A stretch of DNA of 44,911 bases, taken from positions 4,003 to 48,913 of the forward strand of contig LVBI01000010.1 of NCBI GenBank assembly GCA_001603145.1. The letters run 5' to 3'. Below are positions 32,453 to 40,022 of this stretch, piece by piece; positions within the stretch are counted from its first letter, which is position 1, and every line of letters begins with the position of its first letter. This DNA comes from Spirochaetales bacterium Spiro_07 (GTDB lineage: Bacteria > Spirochaetota > Spirochaetia > Treponematales > Treponemataceae). The notes under the pieces were generated by a model. That model was given only the letters and a program-made list of their open reading frames with translations, was not told the origin of the DNA and made no database searches. The translations under genes were made by a program, and so were the position numbers.

Positions 32453-33796
32453 TTATTTTACGATGTCGCCCGAGTCGAACGGGTCGCCGCATTCAGGGCA
32501 GAATTTCGGTGCTTTTGTCGGGTCGGCCGGTTCCCAGCCGCACTTGTCGCACTTATACTGCGGAACGCCTTCCGGCTTTTTTGCACCGCATTCAGGGCAG
32601 AACTTGCCTTTGTTGACAGCGCCGCATGCACATTTCCAGCCAACTGTTTCGGCTGGCTTTGGCTTGCCACATTCTGTGCAGAATTTGCCAGTTGCAGTTG
32701 CACCGCAAGAGCATTTCCAGCTGTTTGCAGGTGCGGCCTGCTGTTGCTGCTGCGCTTGCTGTGCGGCGGCGTTTGCCTGTGCCTGCTGCTGACCCATAGC
32801 ATAAAGGTTCTGCGCATTCACGCCGCCGGCCTGCTGCGCCATGCCCAAGCCCATAAAGCCCATCATTGAGCCGTTCGGGTTTGTGGCAGCCTTTTCCATT
32901 GCGCTTGCCTGTGCCCTTGTGATATGCGCCGCCGCCAAAGTCGGGTCGCGTAAAGAAGCGTTGACCTGAAGATCTTTAATCATCTTCTCGTCTTCTTCTG
33001 AAGCTTTTATAGAAGAAATGGCGAAAGAGACAATCTCAAGGCCGCGCAAATCGCGCCATTTTGCAGAAAGAATCTCATTGAGCGCGTCCGCAAGTTCCAT
33101 TGTGTGGGCTGGCCAAGCAGAGTAGCGGATGCCCATTTCAGAAAGCTTTCCGAATGCCGGCTGCAACGCATGAAGAAGTTCTCCTTTAAGCTGAGAATCC
33201 AGCTCTTCTCTTGTATATGAATCTGTAATGTTGCCGCATACGTTCGTGTAAAAAAGAATCGGGTTTGTAATGCGGTAGCTGTATTCGCCAAAGCAGCGCA
33301 CTGCAATGTCAACGTCTAGCCCGATGTTGCGGTCAACTACACGCACCGGCACAGCTGACGGCGTGCCGTACTTGTTTCCGATAAGTTCCTTCGTGTTGAA
33401 GTAATAAATGCGCTGCTCGCGCGGTGCTTCGCCGCCGAAGGTAAAGCGCTTGCCGATGTTGCTGAAAACAGCTCTGATTGTTTCGCCGTTAAGGCCGCCT
33501 GAAAGAAGCGACGGTTCTTTAGATGTATCATAAGTGAATTCGCCCGGCTCTGCACAAATCTCAACGACTTTGCCGTTGTCAACGATTATCATGCACTGGC
33601 CGTCTGCAACAGATACGACTGAACCTTGCGTAATAATATTGTCATCGCCTTTTGTATTGCTTGAGCGGTTTGAAGTCTTTTTTTTGCCTTTTACAACCAG
33701 CAGGTCGGTGCTAATTGAATCGCAGTAAAAAAACTCTTTCCATTGGTCGGCTACAACGCTTCCTGCTGCGCCTTTCAATGCTTTGATAAGACCCAT
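32453..33796 (-). CDS. SPFH-domain protein with C-terminal zinc ribbons (YdjI-like)
   Basis: 447 residues. SPFH proteins organise membrane domains. The N terminus MGLIKALKGAAGSVVADQWKEFF and the segment PGEFTYDTSKEPSLLSGG are typical of the YdjI type. The SPFH core (about 20-290) includes RIYYFNTKELIGNKYGTPSAVPVRVVD. A Gln/Ala-rich linker (about 330-350) is followed by four zinc-binding Cys pairs grouped as ribbons (WKCSCGATATGKFCTECGKPKP, repeated as WKCACGAVNKGKFCPECGAKKP, then CDKCGW...CPECGDPF). No transmembrane helix is visible, so membrane binding probably needs the YdjG/YdjH-like partners downstream. AAGGAG precedes the start. First gene of the cluster, under a strong promoter. Confidence 0.85.
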   Translation of the reverse strand: MGLIKALKGAAGSVVADQWKEFFYCDSISTDLLVVKGKKKTSNRSSNTKGDDNIITQGSVVSVADGQCMIIVDNGKVVEICAEPGEFTYDTSKEPSLLSGGLNGETIRAVFSNIGKRFTFGGEAPREQRIYYFNTKELIGNKYGTPSAVPVRVVDRNIGLDVDIAVRCFGEYSYRITNPILFYTNVCGNITDSYTREELDSQLKGELLHALQPAFGKLSEMGIRYSAWPAHTMELADALNEILSAKWRDLRGLEIVSFAISSIKASEEDEKMIKDLQVNASLRDPTLAAAHITRAQASAMEKAATNPNGSMMGFMGLGMAQQAGGVNAQNLYAMGQQQAQANAAAQQAQQQQQAAPANSWKCSCGATATGKFCTECGKPKPAETVGWKCACGAVNKGKFCPECGAKKPEGVPQYKCDKCGWEPADPTKAPKFCPECGDPFDSGDIVK

Positions 33797-33848
33797 GTCA
33801 TACTCCTTAAGAACCTGTTTCACCTTGAAAAAAATCAATGTGTGAGTT

Positions 33849-33877
33849 CTTATAAAAAATTTCAATTACTTAGTCAA
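33849..33877 (-). promoter_or_regulatory. Promoter of the SPFH cluster
   Basis: Minus strand: TTGACT (33877-33872), 17-bp spacer, TATAAG (33854-33849). The leader to the ATG at 33796 is about 45 bases and includes AAGGAG. It looks like a standard sigma-70 promoter. Confidence 0.65.
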
Positions 33878-33994
33878 CATAATTGAAGCTAAAATACATA
33901 TTTATTTTACAATGGAAATACTGTGAAAACCAGCATTTTTTTTGAATTTCAGCTTATTTTATGGGAAAATATCGGTTTGACAGAGCGGGGAACG

Positions 33995-34699
33995 TCAGAG
34001 CTTTTGCACGTCGAGAATTTCTAGAATGTTTTCAGTTACTTTGAATTTGATGTTGAAGCCCGCAAAGGCAAGACCGTAAATTCTTGAAGGCTCTTGAAAA
34101 TATGTCTGGCGCGGGTCTTGTTCAAGAATGCCGATAAGCGCCTGCTTTTTCTCGCCTAATGCGCCCAAAGCGTCTGACACTTCGGGCTTATAGACAACTT
34201 TAAGCTTGTGTGCTTTTGTTCCGGCTGTGTAGCCTTCAAGTGCGTCCGGCACGCAGTCGCTTAGCGGAATGTAAGGCTTTATGTCATAGATTGGCGTGCC
34301 GTCTAGCATGTCTGCGCCTGAAACGACAAGCGAAATCTTGCCGTCAGGGCTTTTTTCAATTTTCTTGAGCTTGACCGCTGAAAGCCCGAGCCCATTCGGT
34401 CTGAAAGGCGAGCGCGACGCAAAGACGCCGACCCTAGTGCTGCCGCCAAGACGCGGCGGGCGCACGGTGAGGTTCGCGCTTTCTTCGTTTTCTGAAAAGC
34501 CCCAGACAAGCCAGATGTGGCTGAACGATTCGAGCCCGCGCACAGCTTCTTCATGCGAGAATTCGCTCAAAAGCTCAATCCTCGCTTCAAGTTCTGGCAC
34601 GAGCATTGACTGCCGCGGAATGCCGAATTTTTCAGAAAAATCTGAGCGGACAACCGCGACAGGCTTTATTGTTTTTTGGTGCTGATCAGCGTTAATCAT
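33995..34699 (-). CDS. trmO: tRNA (N6-threonylcarbamoyladenosine37-N6)-methyltransferase
   Basis: A SAM-dependent methyltransferase of the TsaA/YaeB/TrmO family that makes m6t6A at tRNA-Thr position 37. Characteristic segments: IKPVAVVRSDFSEKFGIPRQS, LESFSHIWLVWGFSE, RPPRLGGSTRVGVFASRSPFRPNGLGLSAVKL and the DMLDGTPIYDIKPYIP motif. About 234 residues, with the usual C-terminal extension (RQTYFQEPSRIYGLAFAGFNIKFKV). It starts 25 bases after the GH43 gene ends, so it may be cotranscribed with it, although the functions are unrelated. Confidence 0.92.
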   Translation of the reverse strand: MINADQHQKTIKPVAVVRSDFSEKFGIPRQSMLVPELEARIELLSEFSHEEAVRGLESFSHIWLVWGFSENEESANLTVRPPRLGGSTRVGVFASRSPFRPNGLGLSAVKLKKIEKSPDGKISLVVSGADMLDGTPIYDIKPYIPLSDCVPDALEGYTAGTKAHKLKVVYKPEVSDALGALGEKKQALIGILEQDPRQTYFQEPSRIYGLAFAGFNIKFKVTENILEILDVQKL

Positions 34700-34724
34700 A
34701 TCACTCTGTTATTTATAGAAGAAA

Positions 34725-36353
34725 CTAGAAATGATACGGATCAATCCAAGCGTTTGTCGTGTTCTTGTAGATGAACTCGTCAAAATCTGCATAGCATGTC
34801 TTGGCTTGCGGCTTCGTGCTTTCGGCGAACATGCCGACAACAGTGCCGATAAAACCGCCGGCCTTTTCGGTACTCAAGATTGTGGCGTCTTGCGCATCGC
34901 CAAGCTGCATAAATCTTGCGCCGTTTATGCTGAAGCTGAAAAACAAGTTCTGCATTCTGGCTTCGGCCTTAAGCTCAATTTCAGCATCTTCCGGCACAGC
35001 TGAAGCTCCGCTGTCTGCAACAACTTCAGCATTTCCGCCTGTAACTTTGACGAGCTGCACGATATTTTTGCCGTCTTTTCTGCAAAGCTCAAGACAATAG
35101 TGGAATTCTTCGCTCTGAAAGCATGTAATTCCGGCAGCGTCGCCTTCTTCTTTAAGGGTAGCTTTCATTTTTGCAGAAGCCTCAAAGCTGAACGCGGTCT
35201 GCCGCTCTGCAACAAATGAAACTTCGTCTGTTGATGTGAGCTTGCCGTTGCCATAAAGCCTCAAACAGCCCGGATTATCGAACAATGTGATTAAATCTGG
35301 GTTTCTGTTTCTGAGCGTCATCCAGTAAGGCGCAAGCGTGTCTTCGTCGAATTTGTCTATTACAGGCGGTTTCGGCTTGTCGTCTTCAAGCGTGGTTTTT
35401 GCTACAAAGCCGTCTTGTGTGTAGGCGCGTTCAATCAAGCCTGTTTCTCTTGCGACAACTGGCCAGTCATCTTCCCAGTGAACCGGCACAAGGAAAGTTT
35501 CTCTGCCCATGTTGCAGCATCTGCCGCCGCCGAGCTCGCCGTCGCCGTATGGTCTTGAACCGAGGCAGACCATACGCCAGTTGCCTTCTTTTGAGCAGAA
35601 CAAATCAGCATGGCCAACGTTGATTACGCCTGCGGTAAGACCGAGCTGACGGTGTGTCAAAATCGGGTTAGACTTTTTGCCTTCCCATTCGCCTTCCATA
35701 GTCTTGCAGCGCGCAACTGAAACAGCGTGCTCAACGCTTGTGCCACCTTCCGCATGAATCAGGTAATACCAGCCGTCTTTTTTGTAGATATGCGGACCTT
35801 CCGGCCAGACGCACTTTTTGAGCGCACCGCTCCAAATGTCAGTCTTTTTGCCGTAGAGCCTGCCCGAATTTATGTCGAGCCGCTGAATCCAGATTTTACA
35901 GTCGCCGTTCCAGCGCACACCTGCCGGGTTGAAGTGCTGGCCGATGTACCAGACTGTGCCGTCATCGTCAAAGAACAACGAAGGGTCGATTCCGTCTGCG
36001 TCTTTGATGACAATCGGGTCAGACCACGGGCCTTCCGGCTTTTGTGCCGTCATAAAGAAGTTGCCGATTTTGTCGACTTGCGTGCAGATGCAGTAGAATG
36101 TGCCTTTGTTGTAGCGGATTGTCGGCGCGAACAAGCCGCGGCTTGAAGCTTCGCCTGTAAAATCAAGCTGTTTTCTCCGGTGTATTACGTTTCCGATTTG
36201 TTCCCAGTTTGTGCAGTCCTTGCTTTTGTAAACAGGAATTCCTGGAAAATATGAGAAAGTTGAATTGACAAGATAAAAAGTATCATCAACGACACAGATT
36301 GATGGGTCTGGGTTAAAGCCCGGCATAATCGGGTTGATAATTTTCTGTTCCAT
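34725..36353 (-). CDS. Glycoside hydrolase family 43 beta-xylosidase / alpha-L-arabinofuranosidase
   Basis: 542 residues, with no signal peptide, so it acts in the cytoplasm on imported xylo- or arabino-oligosaccharides. The five-blade propeller (about 1-310) shows the family triad context: the base Asp in NPIMPGFNPDPSIC, the pKa-modulating Asp in DGIDPSLFFDD, and the acid Glu in WPEGPHIYKKDGWYYL. A C-terminal beta-sandwich (about 320-525), as in GH43 xylosidases, includes ISTEKAGGFIGTVVGMFA-like strands. Exact specificity cannot be fixed by eye. AGAGG precedes the start. Divergent from the pentulose kinase and araD at 36599-39055, which suggests L-arabinose or related pentose release and catabolism. 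Confidence 0.88.
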   Translation of the reverse strand: MEQKIINPIMPGFNPDPSICVVDDTFYLVNSTFSYFPGIPVYKSKDCTNWEQIGNVIHRRKQLDFTGEASSRGLFAPTIRYNKGTFYCICTQVDKIGNFFMTAQKPEGPWSDPIVIKDADGIDPSLFFDDDGTVWYIGQHFNPAGVRWNGDCKIWIQRLDINSGRLYGKKTDIWSGALKKCVWPEGPHIYKKDGWYYLIHAEGGTSVEHAVSVARCKTMEGEWEGKKSNPILTHRQLGLTAGVINVGHADLFCSKEGNWRMVCLGSRPYGDGELGGGRCCNMGRETFLVPVHWEDDWPVVARETGLIERAYTQDGFVAKTTLEDDKPKPPVIDKFDEDTLAPYWMTLRNRNPDLITLFDNPGCLRLYGNGKLTSTDEVSFVAERQTAFSFEASAKMKATLKEEGDAAGITCFQSEEFHYCLELCRKDGKNIVQLVKVTGGNAEVVADSGASAVPEDAEIELKAEARMQNLFFSFSINGARFMQLGDAQDATILSTEKAGGFIGTVVGMFAESTKPQAKTCYADFDEFIYKNTTNAWIDPYHF

Positions 36354-36513
36354 GATAAACCTCTTTAAAATCTATGGATTTAAGTATATACTACTTGTTA
36401 ATCGTTTTACTGGAAAAGGCAGATTTTTGCAACTGCATTTTGTTTCTTTATAACATCTGCAAGCCGTTTGTGTAAAAAATTTTTGATTCCATCAGAAAAT
36501 TTTGCAATTTCCG

Positions 36514-36522
36514 TGCTATTAT
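36514..36522 (+). promoter_or_regulatory. Extended -10 upstream of the pentulose kinase
   Basis: TGC-TATTAT (36514-36522) in an AT-rich divergent gap (36354-36598). Transcription would begin near 36529. A separate AGTATATACT palindrome-like stretch (36383-36392) and TTAATCGTTTTAC (36398-36410) lie nearer the GH43 side and may hold its promoter and an operator, but no clear pair could be fixed. Confidence 0.35.
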
Positions 36523-36598
36523 TTAACAGTAAAAACAACATAAAATCAAAATACTGAAATCTGAAAATAAAAACAAGGTTCAGTAAAAAGGGGAAAAG

Positions 36599-38206
36599 AT
36601 GAGCAATGATAAGGGAACTCTGGCCGCGCTGATTGAAGCAGGCGAAGCAGTTTTGGGCATTGAATTCGGTTCAACACGCATTAAAGCTGTCCTTATAGAT
36701 TCTGACAACGCACCGATAGCTTCTGGTGCTTTTGACTGGCAGAACAGCCTTGTAAACGGCATCTGGACTTATTCGATTGACGAAATCCAGAACGGCTTAA
36801 AGACTTGTTACGCCAACTTGAAGGCTGACGTAAAATCAAAATACGGTGTTACGCTGAAAAAGCTCAAGGCTTTCGGCGTAAGCGCAATGATGCACGGCTA
36901 CCTTGCTTTTGACAAAAACGACAAGCTTCTTGTGCCTTTCAGAACATGGCGCAATACAATAACAGGCGAAGCTGCTGAAAGGCTTTCGATTCTTTTCAAT
37001 TATCCGATTCCTGAACGCTGGAGCATTTCTCATCTTTATCAGGCTGTTTTGAAGAACGAACCGCATGTAAAAGACGTGGCGTTCTTTACAACTCTTGCGG
37101 GCTATGTGCATTGGCTGCTTTCTGGCGAAAAAGTTCTCGGTATCGGTGACGCGTCTGGTATGTTCCCTGTTGATGCTTCAACAAAGAACTACGACAAAAA
37201 GATGATTGCCAAATTCGATGACCTTGTTGCTCAGTATAAGTTCTCTTGGAAACTTGAAGAGCTGCTTCCGAAAGTTCTTGTTGCTGGCCAGAAAGCCGGA
37301 ACATTGACAGCTGCCGGTGCAAAATTCCTTGACCCAGACGGAGATTTGTGCGAAGGTTGTCCGCTTGCACCACCAGAGGGCGACGCCGGCACAGGCATGG
37401 TGGCAACGAACAGCGTTGCGCCAAGAACAGGCAATGTTTCAGCCGGAACATCTGTATTTGCGATGGTTGTTCTTGAAAAGCCGCTTTCAAAAGCTTATAG
37501 CGGAAAAATCGACCTCGTTGCCACGCCGGAAGGTTATCTGACGGCTATGGCTCATGCAAACAACTGCACCGGCGACTATGATGCATGGATTAAGCTTTTC
37601 GGCGAAGCGATGAATGCTTGCGGCTTTAAGGTTGACAAGGGCGCGCTTTATGACAATCTGCTTAAGGCTGCGCTTGAGGGCGACAAGAACTGCGGCGGAC
37701 TTTTGCCGTACAACTATATTTCAGGTGAATCTATGACAGGCTTGAGTGAAGGCCGCCCACTCTTTGTGCGTGCGAACAACGCAAAGTTTACGCTTGCAAA
37801 CTTCATGAGGGCTCAGCTTTTTACGGCTTTGGGCGCGCTCCGCACCGGCATGGATATTCTGTTTGACGACGAGCAGGTTAAGATTGACAGATTGACTGGC
37901 CACGGCGGTTTCTTTAAGACAGCCGAAGTTGGTCTTTTGGTTATGTCTGCCGCAATGCACACACCGATTTCAGCTTTGGAAACGGCGGGCGAGGGCGGCC
38001 CGTGGGGCATGGCTTTGCTTGCTTCTTACATGGTCAACGGTCAAGGCCAGAGCTTGGGCGATTTCCTTGCAAAGAAAGTCTTCGCTTCTAGCAAGGTTCA
38101 GTCTGTTACTGCAACTGAAGAAGATATTCAAGGCTTTGATGATTTCTTTGCAGCTTATACACGCGGCCTTGCAGTTGAAAAAGCTGCAATTCTTTCTGTA
38201 AAATAA
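36599..38206 (+). CDS. FGGY-family pentulose kinase, probably L-ribulokinase
   Basis: 535 residues of the FGGY carbohydrate kinase family, which phosphorylates ketopentoses with ATP. The N-terminal phosphate loop is VLGIEFGSTRIKAVLID (about 17-33). A conserved MHG appears in SAMMHGYLAFD (about residue 98). C-terminal ATP-site segments are LTGHGGFFKTAEVG and AGEGGPWGMALLASY. The AraD gene 60 bases downstream makes L-ribulose the likely substrate, as ribulokinase and ribulose-5-phosphate 4-epimerase act in sequence. The protein does not resemble the classical AraB N terminus closely, so xylulose or another ketose cannot be excluded. An AAGGGGAAAAG Shine-Dalgarno supports the start. Confidence 0.8.
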   Translation: MSNDKGTLAALIEAGEAVLGIEFGSTRIKAVLIDSDNAPIASGAFDWQNSLVNGIWTYSIDEIQNGLKTCYANLKADVKSKYGVTLKKLKAFGVSAMMHGYLAFDKNDKLLVPFRTWRNTITGEAAERLSILFNYPIPERWSISHLYQAVLKNEPHVKDVAFFTTLAGYVHWLLSGEKVLGIGDASGMFPVDASTKNYDKKMIAKFDDLVAQYKFSWKLEELLPKVLVAGQKAGTLTAAGAKFLDPDGDLCEGCPLAPPEGDAGTGMVATNSVAPRTGNVSAGTSVFAMVVLEKPLSKAYSGKIDLVATPEGYLTAMAHANNCTGDYDAWIKLFGEAMNACGFKVDKGALYDNLLKAALEGDKNCGGLLPYNYISGESMTGLSEGRPLFVRANNAKFTLANFMRAQLFTALGALRTGMDILFDDEQVKIDRLTGHGGFFKTAEVGLLVMSAAMHTPISALETAGEGGPWGMALLASYMVNGQGQSLGDFLAKKVFASSKVQSVTATEEDIQGFDDFFAAYTRGLAVEKAAILSVK

Positions 38207-38218
38207 GACAGATTTGTC

Positions 38219-38241
38219 ATTACCCGGCTTGACCGGGTAAT
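38219..38241. repeat. GTCATTACCCGG hairpin between kinase and araD
   Basis: ATTACCCGG (38219-38227), loop CTTGA, CCGGGTAAT (38233-38241), 9 bp. Same type as 39362 (ATTGCCGGG/CCCGGCAAT) and 44009 (ATTGCCGG/CCGGTAAT), with compensated differences. No T-tract follows. Confidence 0.6.
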
Positions 38242-38266
38242 CTGCAAAAAACATGGAGTTATTATT

Positions 38267-39055
38267 ATGAAATCTGCATATAAAGAACTGAAAGAGCAGG
38301 CTTGGCTTGCAAACAAGGAAATTCCTGAAAGAAAGCTTGCAATGTACACTTGGGGCAACGTTTCGGCTTTTGACGCTGACCGCGCGGTTTTCGCAATCAA
38401 GCCGTCTGGCGTTGAATATGACAAGCTTCAGATTGACGACATTGTAGTGCTTGACCTTGACGGAAAATGCGTTGAAGGCACATTGCGCCCTTCATCTGAT
38501 ACACCGACGCATCTTGTGCTTTACCGCGCTTTTGCACTTGAAGGTGAAAGCAAAGGCAAGGTTGGCGGCATAACGCACACACATTCGACTTTCGCTACAG
38601 CCTGGGCACAGGCTCAGCGTTCAATCCCGATTTTCGGCACGACACACGCCGACCACTCGCCGAACGGCGTGCTTTGTGCGCCTGTGCTTACGGCAGAAGC
38701 TGTTGCAGGCGATTACGAAGCTGAAACAGGCAAGGCTATTGTAGAAGCATTCAAGAATCCGCCGAAAGATTTTGCAAAATGCTGTTCGCTTCCGCTCAAA
38801 AAGCGCGGCGAATGGATGCTTGTTCCGCACGAAAATCCTTTCGTGCTTGTTGCCGGTCACGGGCCTTTCGCTTGGGGCGAGAACGCGCATAAATCAGTTT
38901 ATAATGCCGCCGTTCTCGAAGAAGTGGCAAAAATGGCGTTTATATCGCTTTCGGTCAATCCTCATACGAATCCGCTTGCTAGCTATGTCGTAGACAAGCA
39001 CTACCAGCGCAAGCACGGTAAGAACGCATATTACGGCCAGAGCGTTTCGCATTAG
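38267..39055 (+). CDS. araD: L-ribulose-5-phosphate 4-epimerase
   Basis: 262 residues. Class II aldolase fold zinc enzyme that converts L-ribulose-5-phosphate to D-xylulose-5-phosphate. Substrate-loop motifs WGNVSAFD near residue 29 and IKPSGVEYD. Zinc ligands are in ITHTHSTFATAWAQA (near 107) and in VAGHGPFAWGENAHKSVYNA (near 198-210). The pair ...FGTTHADHSPNG is typical of AraD. GGAG lies upstream of the start. Slightly longer than the E. coli enzyme (231 residues) through internal segments around residues 145-180. Acts directly after the kinase in the same transcript. Confidence 0.92.
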   Translation: MKSAYKELKEQAWLANKEIPERKLAMYTWGNVSAFDADRAVFAIKPSGVEYDKLQIDDIVVLDLDGKCVEGTLRPSSDTPTHLVLYRAFALEGESKGKVGGITHTHSTFATAWAQAQRSIPIFGTTHADHSPNGVLCAPVLTAEAVAGDYEAETGKAIVEAFKNPPKDFAKCCSLPLKKRGEWMLVPHENPFVLVAGHGPFAWGENAHKSVYNAAVLEEVAKMAFISLSVNPHTNPLASYVVDKHYQRKHGKNAYYGQSVSH

Positions 39056-39092
39056 GTTAATCTACAATTTGGGATTAATCTGGCGAAACGGC

Positions 39093-39117
39093 CCAGTTTC
39101 CGTCTTACGGAAACTGG
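39093..39117. repeat. Perfect 11-bp hairpin after araD
   Basis: CCAGTTTCCGT (39093-39103), loop CTT, ACGGAAACTGG (39107-39117). It resembles family A hairpin 1 in stem length and 3-base loop, but the second hairpin cannot be recognised clearly. It may end the araD transcript. Confidence 0.5.
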
Positions 39118-39173
39118 TAACTGGTGCACAAAGTCGCACTGTTTGGGTGGGTGCAATGACAGCCCGAAAGCAG

Positions 39174-39194
39174 ACCCTGAAACAAGTTCAGGGT
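39174..39194. repeat. ACCCTGAA hairpin
   Basis: ACCCTGAA (39174-39181), loop ACAAG, TTCAGGGT (39187-39194), flanked by ATGACA and TGACA. Same general type as the inner hairpins of family D. Confidence 0.5.
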
Positions 39195-39222
39195 GACATA
39201 CTTTGGTTGTTTAATTTGGTTC

Positions 39223-39336
39223 GCTTGGTTCGGCTCCGCTCACCAAGCACCGTGTTGGCCACTTCGACTACGCTCAGTGACCAACGCTCAATGACCGGCA
39301 AGTCAAGCCCGGTTGCTGAGCGGAGTCGAAGCAACC
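39223..39336. repeat. Cluster of three family C hairpins with a conserved loop
   Basis: (1) GCTTGGT (39223-39229), loop TCGGCTCCGCTC, ACCAAGC (39242-39248). (2) GTTGGCCACT (39254-39263), loop TCGACTACGCTC, AGTGACCAAC (39276-39285), one mismatch. (3) GGTTGCT (39311-39317), loop GAGCGGAGTCGA (the reverse complement of the same loop), AGCAACC (39330-39336). The stems differ; the 12-base loop is conserved. The convergent gap 39056-39523 holds only repeats. Confidence 0.65.
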
Positions 39337-39361
39337 AATGTTCAAAGCTTGCAACAATGTC

Positions 39362-39384
39362 ATTGCCGGGCTAGACCCGGCAAT
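39362..39384. repeat. GTCATTGCCGGG hairpin
   Basis: ATTGCCGGG (39362-39370), loop CTAGA, CCCGGCAAT (39376-39384), 9 bp. Related to the hairpins at 38219 and 44009. A truncated copy (CATTGCCCGGCCTTG) also sits at 6462 at the broken LRR gene end. Confidence 0.6.
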
Positions 39385-39394
39385 CTTGTAAAAA

Positions 39395-39519
39395 AGCCAA
39401 TTATTACAGATTTATCCAAGTTCCTAGGGCGGTAGCCCTAAGCCGTGCCGGAAAAGGATGGGGTTGAAGGGGAAGGAAAAACCGCGCCTCGGATGAAGAG
39501 GTTTTGACTTCCCTTTCAA
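39395..39519 (+). repeat. Family B structured repeat, copy 4
   Basis: Starts AGCCAATTATTACAGATT, matching copy 2. Hairpin 1: TAGGGC (39425-39430)/GCCCTA (39435-39440). Linker AGCCGTGCCGGAAAAGGATGG. Hairpin 2: TTGAAGGGGAAG (39464-39475)/CTTCCCTTTCAA (39508-39519) with one G-T wobble, inner CCTC (39487-39490)/GAGG (39498-39501). Both stems differ from copies 2 and 3 but remain paired. Confidence 0.75.
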
Positions 39520-39523
39520 AAGT

Positions 39524-39928
39524 TTATGGCAGCAGACAAAAGGTCTGCGCGTCGATTTTTTCCATGCCGAGGTTTTTCCAGAAAATTTCAGCGTTGGTGT
39601 CTTTTGCATCAAGATAAATCTTTTTTGCGCCGGTTACTAATATCAGCCGCTCTATTGCGCAAGTGCCGATGCCGACATGCCTGTACATTTTGTTCACTTC
39701 GAACAGGTCTATCGTCAAGATGTCTGAAAAAGTCTTGAAAATGCACACCGCTTTAAGAAAATCGCTTGACGGCTTGTAGTCAAAGACCATAAAAGAGCTG
39801 TCTTTGAATAAAAACGGAAATTCGCCTTTAGTTGTATATGCTTTCAGCATCGGAAAATTGTCCCAACCTTCCAACGCCATATAAGATTCGAATATATCGC
39901 AATCCAAAATTCTATAATTCAGATTCAT
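39524..39928 (-). CDS. Small GNAT-family N-acetyltransferase-like protein
   Basis: 134 residues. The acetyl-CoA-binding motif A is present as VNKMYRHVGIGTCAIERLI (about residues 77-95), the usual R/Q-x-x-G-x-G/A pattern. Then GAKKIYLDAKDTNAEIFWKNLGMEKI, a typical GNAT end with the 'FWKNLGF'-like segment. Substrate unknown. The start at 39928 (MNLNYRILD) is chosen because the promoter -10 box lies at 39935-39940, so upstream in-frame codons would not be transcribed. No Shine-Dalgarno, so it is probably leaderless. Divergent from the AlgI-like gene. Confidence 0.75.
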   Translation of the reverse strand: MNLNYRILDCDIFESYMALEGWDNFPMLKAYTTKGEFPFLFKDSSFMVFDYKPSSDFLKAVCIFKTFSDILTIDLFEVNKMYRHVGIGTCAIERLILVTGAKKIYLDAKDTNAEIFWKNLGMEKIDAQTFCLLP

Positions 39929-39934
39929 GTGCAT

Positions 39935-39963
39935 AGTATAATTTAAGATTCTTGTAATGTAAA
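39935..39963 (-). promoter_or_regulatory. Promoter of the GNAT gene, leaderless type
   Basis: Minus strand: TTTACA (39963-39958), 17-bp spacer, TATACT (39940-39935), then 6 bases to the ATG at 39928. This is the same spacing as at 16098 and 16206. Confidence 0.6.
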
Positions 39964-40022
39964 ATTTAGCTGTTGCACAACACGCTTTATTCATGCAAAA
40001 TGAGATGCAGAAAGGTTACAAA

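Noticed and set aside
35727-36146. 139-codon plus-strand frame opposite the GH43 gene
   Set aside because: Shadow of the GH43 coding sequence; the GH43 active-site motifs are on the other strand.
36383-36410. LacI/CcpA-type operator between GH43 and the pentulose kinase
   Set aside because: TTAATCGTTTTAC has a central CG and some symmetry, but the half-sites do not match well enough to support a specific regulator.
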